This document shows positions 48,114-56,586 of a stretch of 64,000 nt of DNA, piece after piece. This stretch comes from Escherichia hormaechei_A (GTDB lineage Bacteria > Pseudomonadota > Gammaproteobacteria > Enterobacterales > Enterobacteriaceae). The stretch is taken from the NCBI GenBank assembly GCA_042434945.1, contig CP170191.1:2356001-2420000 (forward strand), in the 5' to 3' direction. The translations under genes and the position numbers were made by a program. Under the pieces are notes generated by a model. The model searched no databases and was not told where the DNA came from. It worked only from the letters and a program-made list of their open reading frames with translations. Numbering within the stretch: position 1 is the stretch's first letter; each line of letters begins with the position of its first letter.

Positions 48114-48557
48114 ATGGCAGAACATGGCGCGCTGGCGACCCTGAAAGATCTGGCAGAAAAAGAGGTAGAGGATGCCGCGCGCCTGCTGGGTGAAATGCGT
48201 CGCGGGTGTCAGCAGGCGGAAGAACAGCTCAAAATGCTGATCGATTATCAGAATGAATATCGCAATAACCTCAATAGCGATATGAGTGCCGGGATGACCA
48301 GCAACCGCTGGATCAACTATCAGCAGTTTATCCAGACGCTGGAAAAAGCCATTACTCAGCATCGCCAGCAACTTAATCAGTGGACGCAGAAAGTTGACAT
48401 TGCCCTGAACAGCTGGCGAGAAAAGAAACAACGTTTGCAGGCCTGGCAGACACTGCAGGAACGGCAATCCACGGCGGCACTGCTTGCAGAAAACCGCCTC
48501 GATCAGAAAAAGATGGATGAGTTCGCCCAGCGCGCCGCCATGAGGAAACCTGAATGA
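48114..48557 (+). CDS. fliJ: Flagellar export chaperone/stalk FliJ
   Basis: 147 residues of antiparallel coiled coil (AEHGALATLKDLAEKEVEDA ... RREKKQ-type basic end), the usual length. It rotates in the FliI ring and contacts FlhA. By memory it equals the E. coli protein. It overlaps fliK by 4 bp. Confidence 0.96.
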   Translation: MAEHGALATLKDLAEKEVEDAARLLGEMRRGCQQAEEQLKMLIDYQNEYRNNLNSDMSAGMTSNRWINYQQFIQTLEKAITQHRQQLNQWTQKVDIALNSWREKKQRLQAWQTLQERQSTAALLAENRLDQKKMDEFAQRAAMRKPE

Positions 48558-49768
48558 TCACACTGCAACAACTGCTGATGACCGACAGCGACCCGTCCGG
48601 CGGCACGCTGACCGGGAAAGGCGCTGAGGGCGCGCAAGATTTTCTTTCTCTGCTGGCGGGCGCGCTGACCGAGACCACCGGCAAAGGCAAAGATGCCCCG
48701 CTGACGCTGGCGGATCTGAAAGCGGCGGGCAACAAGCTGTCGACAGCGGCAAAGGAAAAAAACGGTGATACCACGCTCCAGGCCAAAATCGCCGAACTGC
48801 TCTCCCGTCAGGAGACCCTGACTGGTGAAGATACCGCCGTCTCCCTGCAAAGCCTCGTCTCCGGCCTGAAACCCGCCGCGAATACGGATGCGCTGAAGAC
48901 GCTGACCCAGCCGGAGGCGAAAACAAACAGCGAGACCACGACTGAAGAAGAGGAGTTGGCCGGGTTAAGCGCGCTGATGGCGATGTTACCGCACCAGCAG
49001 ACCACCACCCCGGTAGCGACGCAGCCTGCGAGCACCGGGGAGATCGCCCCCCGAACTGCCCTCCCCTCTGCGCTAGCCCAGACGGACAACGGCCAGCATC
49101 AGCCGCTTAGCCATGCGTTAACGGGTCAGGAAAAAATGCCGGTTCAGGACAGCGACACATCGCTGCCCGCCACGGCAGCCGTTACGCCAGCCGTCGCCGC
49201 CGTCACGGAGAAGCAGGACGTAGCGAGCGCGGCGTCGTCTGCCGCCAGCCCAACCGCGACGCTGGCACCGATCGTAAGTCACCTGGCGCCTTCACAGCCT
49301 GCCGCTACCGTTGCGACAGCGCCGGTGTTAAGCCAGCCGCTGGGCACGCACGAATGGCAGCAGAATCTGAGCCAGCACATCACCCTGTTCACAAAGCAGG
49401 GACAGCAGACCGCAGAGCTGCGTCTGCACCCGGAGGATCTGGGTCAGGTGCAAATTTCGCTTAAGCTGGATGACAACCAGGCGCAGTTGCAGATGGTTTC
49501 GCCCCACAGCCACGTCCGCGCGGCGCTGGAAGCGGCCCTGCCGATCCTGCGCACGCAGCTTGCGGAAAACGGCATTCAGCTTTCCCAAAGTAGCGTCAGC
49601 AGCGAGGGCTTTGCCGGGCAACAGCAGTCCTCATCCGGGCAGCAACAGCACACTTCGCGTTCCGGCCAGCATGGCGGGTTTAACGATGAGAGTGAAGAGT
49701 TATTGCCTGCCCCTGCCGCCCTGCAATCCGCCGCGCGCGGCAGCCGTGCCGTAGACATCTTTGCCTAA
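48554..49768 (+). CDS. fliK: Flagellar hook-length control protein FliK
   Basis: 404 residues. The N-terminal ~240 residues are Ala/Thr/Pro-rich and low in conservation, acting as the molecular ruler. The C-terminal switch domain begins near 245 (LGTHEWQQNLSQHITLFTKQ) and has the conserved TAELRLHPEDLGQVQISLKL. The ruler part resembles Salmonella/Enterobacter FliK more than E. coli FliK, in contrast to fliG-fliJ upstream. Confidence 0.95.
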   Translation: MITLQQLLMTDSDPSGGTLTGKGAEGAQDFLSLLAGALTETTGKGKDAPLTLADLKAAGNKLSTAAKEKNGDTTLQAKIAELLSRQETLTGEDTAVSLQSLVSGLKPAANTDALKTLTQPEAKTNSETTTEEEELAGLSALMAMLPHQQTTTPVATQPASTGEIAPRTALPSALAQTDNGQHQPLSHALTGQEKMPVQDSDTSLPATAAVTPAVAAVTEKQDVASAASSAASPTATLAPIVSHLAPSQPAATVATAPVLSQPLGTHEWQQNLSQHITLFTKQGQQTAELRLHPEDLGQVQISLKLDDNQAQLQMVSPHSHVRAALEAALPILRTQLAENGIQLSQSSVSSEGFAGQQQSSSGQQQHTSRSGQHGGFNDESEELLPAPAALQSAARGSRAVDIFA

Positions 49769-49874
49769 ACGCCAGAGGTAACGTGATTATCCCCGTCTTT
49801 TCCACGCTTTGACCTAAGCCGGACACGGGATAATCACCGTATTAAGCTGTACCGAAACAGGAAGCTCGTATCAG

Positions 49875-50345
49875 ATGACAGACTCCGCTATCACCAAAAA
49901 AAGCAAGCGTTCCATCTGGATCCCGCTGCTGGTGTTGATTACCCTCGCGGCCTGCGCCACCGCAGGCTACAGTTACTGGCGTATGCAGCAGGAACCCTCC
50001 AGCGCGGCCGCCAAAGCTGAAGCGCCGCCTCCACCGGCGCCGGTCTTCTACCCGCTGGATACGTTCACCGTGAACCTGGGCGATGCGGATCGCGTGCTTT
50101 ACGTGGGTATTACGCTGCGTCTGAAAGATGAAGCGACCCGTGCACGCCTGAACGACTACCTGCCAGAAGTGCGTAGCCGTCTGCTGCTGCTGTTTTCTCG
50201 TCAGGATGCCTCCGCGCTCGCCACCGATGTGGGCAAGCAAAAGCTGGTCGATGCCATTAAACAGACGCTGGCGACCCCGCTGGTAAACGGGCAACCGAAA
50301 CAGGATGTCACCGACGTGCTGTATACCGCTTTTATTCTGCGATAA
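49875..50345 (+). CDS. fliL: Flagellar basal-body protein FliL
   Basis: 156 residues. One membrane helix at about 17-36 (IPLLVLITLAACATAGYSYW), a short Ala/Pro linker and the periplasmic stomatin-like domain (FYPLDTFTVNLGDADRVLYV ... DVTDVLYTAFILR). It supports stator function. The gene starts 106 bp after fliK; no terminator is evident in the gap. Confidence 0.96.
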   Translation: MTDSAITKKSKRSIWIPLLVLITLAACATAGYSYWRMQQEPSSAAAKAEAPPPPAPVFYPLDTFTVNLGDADRVLYVGITLRLKDEATRARLNDYLPEVRSRLLLLFSRQDASALATDVGKQKLVDAIKQTLATPLVNGQPKQDVTDVLYTAFILR

Positions 50346-50349
50346 CGAC

Positions 50350-51354
50350 ATGGGCGATAGTATTCTTTCTCAAGCTGAAATTGATGCGCTGTTGAATGGT
50401 GACAGCGAAGTCAAAGACGAACCGACAGCCAGTGTTAGCGGCGAAAGTGACATTCGTCCGTACGATCCGAATACCCAACGACGGGTTGTGCGCGAACGTT
50501 TGCAGGCGCTGGAAATCATTAATGAGCGCTTTGCCCGCCATTTTCGTATGGGGCTGTTCAACCTGCTGCGTCGTAGCCCGGATATAACCGTCGGGGCCAT
50601 CCGCATTCAGCCGTACCATGAATTTGCCCGCAACCTGCCGGTGCCGACCAACCTGAACCTTATACACCTTAAACCGCTGCGCGGCACAGGGCTGGTGGTG
50701 TTCTCGCCGAGCCTGGTGTTTATCGCCGTGGATAACCTGTTTGGCGGCGATGGACGCTTCCCGACCAAAGTGGAAGGTCGCGAGTTTACCCATACCGAAC
50801 AGCGCGTCATCAACCGCATGTTAAAGCTGGCGCTTGAAGGCTATAGCGACGCCTGGAAAGCGATTAATCCGCTGGAAGTTGAGTACGTGCGTTCGGAAAT
50901 GCAGGTGAAATTCACTAATATCACCACCTCGCCGAACGACATTGTGGTTAACACGCCGTTCCATGTGGAGATTGGCAACCTGACCGGCGAATTTAATATC
51001 TGCCTGCCATTCAGCATGATCGAGCCGCTACGGGAATTGTTGGTTAACCCGCCGCTGGAAAACTCGCGTAATGAAGATCAGAACTGGCGCGATAACCTGG
51101 TGCGTCAGGTGCAGCATTCACAGCTGGAACTGGTGGCCAACTTTGCCGATATCTCGCTACGCCTGTCGCAGATTTTAAAACTGAAACCCGGCGACGTCCT
51201 GCCGATAGAAAAACCCGATCGCATCATCGCCCATGTTGACGGCGTTCCGGTACTGACCAGTCAGTACGGCACCCTCAACGGTCAGTATGCGTTACGGATA
51301 GAACATTTGATTAACCCGATTTTAAATTCTCTGAACGAGGAACAGCCCAAATGA
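50350..51354 (+). CDS. fliM: Flagellar motor switch protein FliM
   Basis: ATG at 50350; 334 residues. The CheY-P-binding N-terminal peptide MGDSILSQAEIDALLNGD is intact, followed by the FliG-binding middle domain (DNLFGGDGRFPTKVEGREFT) and the FliN-like C-terminal domain (LKPGDVLPIEKPDRIIAHVD). It overlaps fliN by 4 bp. Sequence is nearly that of E. coli. Confidence 0.98.
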   Translation: MGDSILSQAEIDALLNGDSEVKDEPTASVSGESDIRPYDPNTQRRVVRERLQALEIINERFARHFRMGLFNLLRRSPDITVGAIRIQPYHEFARNLPVPTNLNLIHLKPLRGTGLVVFSPSLVFIAVDNLFGGDGRFPTKVEGREFTHTEQRVINRMLKLALEGYSDAWKAINPLEVEYVRSEMQVKFTNITTSPNDIVVNTPFHVEIGNLTGEFNICLPFSMIEPLRELLVNPPLENSRNEDQNWRDNLVRQVQHSQLELVANFADISLRLSQILKLKPGDVLPIEKPDRIIAHVDGVPVLTSQYGTLNGQYALRIEHLINPILNSLNEEQPK

Positions 51355-51764
51355 GTGACATGAATAATCCGGCCGATGACAACAACGGCGCAATGGACGA
51401 TCTGTGGGCTGAAGCGTTGAGCGAGCAAAAATCAACCAGTGGAAAAAGCGCTGCCGACGCGGTGTTCCAGCAATTTGGCGGCGGAGATGTCAGCGGAACG
51501 TTGCAGGATATCGACCTGATTATGGATATTCCGGTCAAGCTGACCGTCGAGCTGGGCCGTACGCGGATGACCATCAAAGAGCTGTTGCGTCTGACGCAAG
51601 GATCAGTCGTGGCGCTGGACGGTCTGGCGGGCGAACCGCTGGATATTCTGATCAACGGTTATTTAATTGCCCAGGGCGAAGTGGTGGTCGTTGCCGATAA
51701 ATATGGCGTGCGGATCACCGATATCATTACCCCGTCCGAGCGGATGCGCCGCCTGAGCCGTTAG
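51351..51764 (+). CDS. fliN: Flagellar motor switch protein FliN
   Basis: 137 residues. The C-terminal SpoA domain (IDLIMDIPVKLTVELGRTRM ... RITDIITPSERMRRLS) forms the base of the C ring and binds FliH. It ends three bases before the fliO start. Confidence 0.97.
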   Translation: MSDMNNPADDNNGAMDDLWAEALSEQKSTSGKSAADAVFQQFGGGDVSGTLQDIDLIMDIPVKLTVELGRTRMTIKELLRLTQGSVVALDGLAGEPLDILINGYLIAQGEVVVVADKYGVRITDIITPSERMRRLSR

Positions 51765-51766
51765 TG

Positions 51767-52135
51767 ATGAATAACCATGCTACTGTGCAATCTTCCGCGC
51801 CGGTTTCTGCTGCGTCACTGCTGCAGGTGAGCGGCGCACTCATCGCCATTATGCCCTGATCCTCGCTGCCGCCTGGCTGGTAAAACGGCTGGGATTTTGC
51901 CCCTAAACGCACTGGCGTTAACGGTCTGAAAATTAGCGCCAGTGCTTTCGCTGGGCGCGCGTGAACGGGTTGTGGTGGTCGATGGGGAAGAGTGCACGGC
52001 TGGTGCTCGGCGTTACCGCAGGGCAAATCAATCTGCTGCATAAACTTCCCCCTTCAGCACGCAACGGAAGAGATACCGCAGCCCGATTTTCAGTCGGTCA
52101 TGAAAAGCTTGCTTAAGCGTAGCGGGAGATCCTGA
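51767..52135 (+). pseudogene. fliO: fliO, disrupted by several single-base indels
   Basis: Translation starts correctly (MNNHATVQSSAPVSAASLLQ) but stops after 31 codons. Compared with the expected FliO, one base is missing near 51832 (ATTATGCCCTG where ATTATCGCCCTG is expected) and single bases are extra near 51899, 51948, 51993 and 52057. Fragments of all parts are recognisable across the three frames (AAWLVKRLGF; RERVVVVD; VTAGQINLLHKLPPSA; QSVMKSLLKRSGRS). The total length equals a normal fliO of 122 codons, and the TGA overlaps the fliP ATG. FliO helps FliP ring assembly. Sequencing error is as likely as real decay. Confidence 0.75.
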
Positions 52136-52142
52136 TGCGGCG

Positions 52143-52871
52143 TTGTTATTCCTTACGCTGACAGGCCTGGGTCTGTTCGCGCCCTCTGTGTATGCGCAAC
52201 TGCCGGGGCTGGTTTCCACGCCGCTGGCGAACGGGGGACAAAGCTGGTCCCTGTCCGTGCAGACGCTGGTATTCATCACCTCGCTGACCTTTATTCCGGC
52301 GATCCTGCTAATGATGACCAGCTTCACCCGCATCATCATTGTGTTTGGCCTGCTGCGCAACGCGCTCGGCACGCCGTCCGCGCCGCCCAATCAGGTGCTG
52401 CTGGGTTTAGCCCTCTTCCTGACCTTTTTCATTATGTCGCCGGTGATCGACAAGATTTACACCGAGGCCTACCAACCGTTCAGCGAAGATAAAATTTCCA
52501 TGCAGGTTGCCCTGGAAAAGGGGGCACAGCCATTACGTGAATTTATGCTTCGCCAGACGCGCGAAGCGGATCTGGCCCTGTTTGCCCGTCTCGCTAACAC
52601 CGGTGAGTTACAGGGGCCGGAAGCGGTGCCGATGCGCATTCTGCTCCCGGCGTATGTGACCAGTGAGCTGAAAACGGCGTTCCAGATTGGCTTCACCATT
52701 TTCATTCCGTTCCTGATTATTGACCTGGTGATCGCCAGCGTCCTGATGGCGCTCGGGATGATGATGGTCCCGCCCGCAACCATTGCCCTGCCCTTTAAGA
52801 TCATGCTGTTCGTGCTGGTCGACGGCTGGCAGCTGCTGGTCAGCTCGCTGGCGCAGAGTTTCTACAGTTGA
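52143..52871 (+). CDS. fliP: Flagellar export gate protein FliP, 5' end frameshifted
   Basis: The reading frame is open from a TTG at 52143; the normal ATG at 52135 (overlapping the fliO stop) is out of frame because one base is missing near 52142 (CGTTGTT where CGTTTGTT or similar is expected). From there a signal peptide is evident (LFLTLTGLGLFAPSVYAQLP), then the four membrane helices and conserved FITSLTFIPAILLMMTSFTR and IDKIYTEAYQPFSEDKI. FliP forms the export gate with FliQ and FliR. The mature protein is complete. Confidence 0.9.
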   Translation: MLFLTLTGLGLFAPSVYAQLPGLVSTPLANGGQSWSLSVQTLVFITSLTFIPAILLMMTSFTRIIIVFGLLRNALGTPSAPPNQVLLGLALFLTFFIMSPVIDKIYTEAYQPFSEDKISMQVALEKGAQPLREFMLRQTREADLALFARLANTGELQGPEAVPMRILLPAYVTSELKTAFQIGFTIFIPFLIIDLVIASVLMALGMMMVPPATIALPFKIMLFVLVDGWQLLVSSLAQSFYS

Positions 52872-52881
52872 GGAGCGCGCA

Positions 52882-53151
52882 ATGACGCCTGAGTCGGTCA
52901 TGATGATGGGCACGGAGGCGATGAAAGTCGCGATTGCCGTCGCCGCGCCCCTGCTGCTGGTTGCGCTGGTCACCGGTCTGATTATCAGTATTCTCCAGGC
53001 CGCCACGCAGATTAACGAAATGACCCTGTCGTTCATCCCGAAGATCATTGCCGTCTTCGTGGCGATTATCGTTGCCGGGCCATGGATGCTCAATTTGCTG
53101 CTGGACTATATGCGCAACCTGTTCACCACTCTGCCTTACATCATCGGCTGA
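52882..53151 (+). CDS. fliQ: Flagellar export gate protein FliQ
   Basis: ATG at 52882 (MTPESVMMMGTEAMKVAIAV); 89 residues, the normal length, two membrane helices forming a hairpin (PLLLVALVTGLIISILQAAT and IAVFVAIIVAGPWMLNLLLD). It lies 10 bp after fliP. Confidence 0.96.
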   Translation: MTPESVMMMGTEAMKVAIAVAAPLLLVALVTGLIISILQAATQINEMTLSFIPKIIAVFVAIIVAGPWMLNLLLDYMRNLFTTLPYIIG

Positions 53152-53157
53152 CGGACG

Positions 53158-53943
53158 ATGCTGCATTTCACCAGCGATCAGTTTGTTCAGTGGCTCGGGA
53201 TCTATTTCTGGCCGATGCTGCGCATCATGGCGCTGATCTCCACCGCCCCCATACTCAGTGAAAAGTCGGTGCCTAAACGCGTCAAAATTGGGCTGGGCAT
53301 CGTTATCACGATTATCGTTGCCCCTACCCTGCCAGCGGTGGATATCCCGATCTTTTCCCCGAATGCGATCTGGATTGCCCTGCAACAGGTGATGATTGGC
53401 GTGGCGGTCGGGTTTACGATGCAGCTCGCCTTCGCCGCGGTACGAACGGCGGGTGAACTTATCGGTTTGCAGATGGGCCTGTCTTTCGCGACGTTCGTTG
53501 ACCCCGGCAGCCATCTGAATATGCCCGTGCTGGCGCGTATTATCGACCTGCTGGCGATGCTGTTGTTTCTCTCGTTCAACGGCCACCTGTGGCTCATCTC
53601 GATGCTGGTGGACACCTTCCACACGCTGCCGATTGGCGACAACCCGGTAAACAGCAACGCGTTTCTTGCGCTGGTGCGGGCTGCCGGGCTGATCTTCCTC
53701 AACGGGCTGATGCTGGCGCTGCCGATCATTACCCTGCTGCTCACCGTTAACCTCGCATTAGGTTTACTCAACCGAATGGCTCCGCAGCTGTCGGTATTCG
53801 TCATCGGCTTTCCGGTGACTTTGACGGTTGGCCTTTTATTAATGTCATTATTGATGCCACTTATCGCCCCCTTCTGCGAGCATTTATTCAGTGAGATATT
53901 CAATCTGTTAGCGGATATTGTCGGCGAACTTCCACGCAAATAA
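53158..53943 (+). CDS. fliR: Flagellar export gate protein FliR
   Basis: 261 residues with six hydrophobic segments; IYFWPMLRIMALISTAPILS at the start and AGELIGLQMGLSFATFVDPG in the centre are family marks. It completes the P5Q4R1 gate. It is the last gene of the flagellar operon here. Confidence 0.96.
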   Translation: MLHFTSDQFVQWLGIYFWPMLRIMALISTAPILSEKSVPKRVKIGLGIVITIIVAPTLPAVDIPIFSPNAIWIALQQVMIGVAVGFTMQLAFAAVRTAGELIGLQMGLSFATFVDPGSHLNMPVLARIIDLLAMLLFLSFNGHLWLISMLVDTFHTLPIGDNPVNSNAFLALVRAAGLIFLNGLMLALPIITLLLTVNLALGLLNRMAPQLSVFVIGFPVTLTVGLLLMSLLMPLIAPFCEHLFSEIFNLLADIVGELPRK

Positions 53944-53970
53944 TAACCCGCAGTGTTTGCAATGTCTTTC

Positions 53971-53985
53971 TGAGGATATTCCTAA
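53971..53985 (+). promoter_or_regulatory. RcsAB-box-like site behind fliR
   Basis: TGAGGATATTCCTAA agrees with the RcsAB consensus TAAGAATATTCCTA at most positions. It lies 28 bp after fliR and about 255 bp before rcsA. Confidence 0.4.
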
Positions 53986-54074
53986 AAATAATCTCGAAAA
54001 ACATCTACCAGGATATATCTGACGCGGTTTAAATGTTTCTAACCACCTCACAATACTTAATATTTACTTTACTT

Positions 54075-54088
54075 TAAGATGATTCCTG
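54075..54088 (+). promoter_or_regulatory. RcsAB box upstream of rcsA
   Basis: TAAGATGATTCCTG matches the RcsAB binding consensus closely. In E. coli such a box at rcsA mediates autoactivation by RcsA-RcsB. The whole stretch 53944-54240 has no gene and holds this site and the long A+T-rich rcsA leader, which is H-NS-silenced in E. coli. Confidence 0.6.
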
Positions 54089-54240
54089 GCAAATTATACG
54101 TAACTTTACGGGATAGTGAGTTCGCCTGAAAGTCTTTGTCATGCTCACAGGTTTTATTAGATTTTTTCCATCCCGTATGGCTGTTTATGAGCTCTCAGGC
54201 AGGTGGGGAATTATCGTTACGCATTGAGTGAGGGTATGCC

Positions 54241-54864
54241 ATGTCAACGATTATTATGGATTTATGTAGTTACACCCGACTAGGTTTAACCGGGTATCTG
54301 TTGAGTAGAGGGGTTAAAAAAAGAGAAATCAACGACATTGAAACCGTTGATGACCTTGCCATAGCTTGTGATTCACAGCGCCCTTCAGTGGTGTTTATTA
54401 ATGAGGACTGTTTCATCCATGATGCTTCTAACAGTCAGCGCATCAAGCACATCATTAATCAACATCCCAATACGTTATTTATCGTTTTTATGGCAATTGC
54501 CAATGTTCATTTTGATGAATATCTATTGGTCAGAAAAAATTTATTGATAAGTTCTAAATCGATTAAACCGGAATCTCTCGACGATATCCTTGGCGATATT
54601 CTGAAAAAAGAGACAACGATAACCTCTTTTTTAAATATGCCGACGTTATCATTGAGCCGAACCGAATCGAGTATGTTGCGAATGTGGATGGCAGGTCAGG
54701 GAACCATCCAAATCTCTGACCAAATGAATATCAAAGCCAAGACCGTTTCATCGCATAAAGGTAATATTAAACGTAAGATCAAAACGCATAATAAACAGGT
54801 TATCTACCATGTCGTCCGACTGACGGATAATGTGACTAATGGTATTTTTGTCAACATGCGCTAA
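54241..54864 (+). CDS. rcsA: Capsule synthesis transcription factor RcsA
   Basis: 207 residues. The C-terminal LuxR-type HTH is LSRTESSMLRMWMAGQGTIQ followed by SDQMNIKAKTVSSHKGNIKR. The protein is nearly the E. coli RcsA I remember and differs more from Klebsiella RcsA. It pairs with RcsB to activate colanic acid genes and to repress flhDC, linking it functionally with the flagellar genes next door. It is unstable through Lon. Confidence 0.96.
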   Translation: MSTIIMDLCSYTRLGLTGYLLSRGVKKREINDIETVDDLAIACDSQRPSVVFINEDCFIHDASNSQRIKHIINQHPNTLFIVFMAIANVHFDEYLLVRKNLLISSKSIKPESLDDILGDILKKETTITSFLNMPTLSLSRTESSMLRMWMAGQGTIQISDQMNIKAKTVSSHKGNIKRKIKTHNKQVIYHVVRLTDNVTNGIFVNMR

Positions 54865-54870
54865 CACATT

Positions 54871-54896
54871 CTGACTGGTGGTTTCCCACCAGTCAG
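54871..54896. terminator. Hairpin between convergent rcsA and dsrB
   Basis: CTGACTGGTGG and CCACCAGTCAG form an 11-bp stem with a TTTC loop, seven bases after the rcsA stop and 12 bp before the dsrB stop. T runs are weak on both sides; a bidirectional terminator is the likely role. Confidence 0.6.
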
Positions 54897-54907
54897 GCTG
54901 AATAAGA

Positions 54908-55096
54908 TTACTCTGCTTTCTCCACAAAGATACCGTCCTGATGCCCTGCTTCATTAAAGAACCAGATGCCGAGCGGGTAGTCTTCCAGCGAAACCAGGTA
55001 CATTGTGCCTTCACTAAACTCCTCAACTGCCAGTACCACGCCAGGACGACGCGGACCGCCATCCGTTTTGACTGTTACCCGATCATTCACCTTCAT
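54908..55096 (-). CDS. dsrB: DsrB family protein
   Basis: 62 residues, [20 protein letters not shown] at the start and [17 protein letters not shown] at the end, the same as E. coli DsrB by memory. A small beta-barrel-like protein of unknown role whose expression is reported to be sigma-S dependent. Its ribosome site is AGGAGGAAAACG. Confidence 0.92.
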
Positions 55097-55258
55097 CGTT
55101 TTCCTCCTGTGGCTTTGTGCCAGTGTAGAACAATTTCGTTTTTCTGGCAGCGCCAGGCGCGCGCGAGTGCTGATTTTCTCGACGGTCTATACTTAAGAGA
55201 TGCCAGGCGGACTTAACGACTGGCGGCAACAACAGAGTAACGGTTGCGAGGAAAGATG

Positions 55259-55486
55259 ATGAAAACCGCAAAAGAGTACAGCGATACCGCAAAACGTGAG
55301 GTCAGCGTCGATGTCGATGCCCTGCTGGCGGCGATCAATGAAATTAGCGAAAGCGAAGTTCATCGCAGCCAGAACGATTCTGAACACGTTAGCGTCGATG
55401 GACGTGAATATCATACATGGCGTGAATTGGCGGATGCCTTCGAACTGGATATTCATGACTTCAGCGTCTCTGAAGTGAATCGTTGA
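55259..55486 (+). CDS. yodD: YodD family protein
   Basis: 75 residues from the second of two adjacent ATGs (MKTAKEYSDTAKREVSVDVD). It equals E. coli YodD by memory. A small acidic stress-associated protein with no established activity. GAGGAAAG precedes the start. Confidence 0.92.
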   Translation: MKTAKEYSDTAKREVSVDVDALLAAINEISESEVHRSQNDSEHVSVDGREYHTWRELADAFELDIHDFSVSEVNR

Positions 55487-55499
55487 ATGCACAATAAAA

Positions 55500-55586
55500 A
55501 AATCCCGACCCTGAGGGGGTCGGGATGAAACTTGCTTAAGCAAGAAGCACTTAAAAAATTCGTTACACCAGGAAATCTGATGCAGG
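55500..55586 (-). ncRNA. dsrA: DsrA small regulatory RNA
   Basis: The minus strand reproduces DsrA: stem-loop I (CATCAGATTTCCTGGTG), the rpoS/hns-pairing linker TAACGAATTTTTTAAGTGC, stem-loop II (CTTCTTGCTTAAGCAAG) and the terminator ATCCCGACCCCCTCAGGGTCGGGAT followed by T. Length is about 87 nt. The first four bases (CCTG) differ from the E. coli 5' end (AACA). DsrA increases rpoS translation and lowers hns, which in turn frees rcsA. It is encoded divergently from yedP and convergent with yodD. Confidence 0.92.
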
Positions 55587-55590
55587 TAAG

Positions 55591-55619
55591 ACATTATCCC
55601 CAACGGAATAGTCTTACAA
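55591..55619 (-). promoter_or_regulatory. dsrA promoter
   Basis: Minus-strand TTGTAA (55614-55619) and TAATGT (55591-55596) with a 17-bp spacer, ending five bases before the RNA start. In E. coli this promoter is active at low temperature. Confidence 0.75.
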
Positions 55620-55785
55620 GCATATATTCTCTTAGCGAATATTATATTTTATACATGTGAATTTTGGTTATGAGTATAAACTTGCGCCGCCTGTGGGTTT
55701 GTCGGGATCGTTTCCACTTCAACGGCGCATCAATGCCTGTTTTTTTAAGATTTATCTTAGGTGAAATCATCACCCGGGAGACGTT

Positions 55786-56586
55786 ATGCCTTCGTTTGAG
55801 GAGACTCTGCTTGTTTTTACCGACCTCGACGGCACGCTGTTGGATTTTCACACACTCGACTGGCAGCCTGCGGCCCCCTGGCTGGAAAAGTTAATGGATG
55901 AACAGGTACCGGTCATTCTGTGCAGCAGCAAAACCGCGTCCGAGATGGATGACATCCAGCAGGAGCTGGGGCTTGGCGGGTTGCCCTATATTGCGGAAAA
56001 CGGCGCGGTGATCCAGCCTGACGTACGGTGGGAAAACGCCGCACGGTTCATCTCAGAAAAGAAGCATGACGATATCCGGCAGTGTATTGCCCGGGTACGC
56101 CAGGAGATGCATCTTAAATTCACCACCTTCGATGACGTGGACGAGCGCGTGGTCGCCGAATGGACTGGGCTGAGTCGTCCCCGCTCAGTGCTTGCGCGTA
56201 AACACGAGGCTTCCGTGACGCTGATCTGGCGTGACAGTGATGAACAAATGGAACGCTTTGCCGCCGAACTCGCCCGGCAGGGGCTGAAGATTGTCCAGGG
56301 AGCACGCTTCTGGCATATCCTGGACACCTGCTGCGGCAAAGACGCGGCGGTTCACTGGCTTGTGGACCAGTATCGCCTGCACGAGGGTTCCGAACCGACG
56401 ACGCTGGGCCTGGGCGACGGCCCGAATGATGCCCCGCTGCTGGACAGCGTAGGCTTTGCCGTCGTGGTGAAAGGCTTCAACCGGGAGGGCGTCAGCCTTA
56501 AGAACAACGATCCCGCCCGGGTTTATCACACTCAGCACACCGGGCCGACTGGCTGGTGCGAGGGGCTTGATTACTTTTTGACGTGA
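55786..56586 (+). CDS. yedP: Mannosyl-3-phosphoglycerate phosphatase-like YedP
   Basis: 266 residues of HAD fold. Motif I FTDLDGTLLD (nucleophile Asp near residue 12), motif II CSSKTAS, a C2-type cap (KFTTFDDVDERVVAEWTGLS) and motif IV TLGLGDGPNDAPLL. The family hydrolyses mannosyl-3-phosphoglycerate; the physiological substrate in enterobacteria is not certain. It overlaps the convergent dgcQ by 16 bp. It is clearly divergent from E. coli YedP. Confidence 0.92.
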   Translation: MPSFEETLLVFTDLDGTLLDFHTLDWQPAAPWLEKLMDEQVPVILCSSKTASEMDDIQQELGLGGLPYIAENGAVIQPDVRWENAARFISEKKHDDIRQCIARVRQEMHLKFTTFDDVDERVVAEWTGLSRPRSVLARKHEASVTLIWRDSDEQMERFAAELARQGLKIVQGARFWHILDTCCGKDAAVHWLVDQYRLHEGSEPTTLGLGDGPNDAPLLDSVGFAVVVKGFNREGVSLKNNDPARVYHTQHTGPTGWCEGLDYFLT

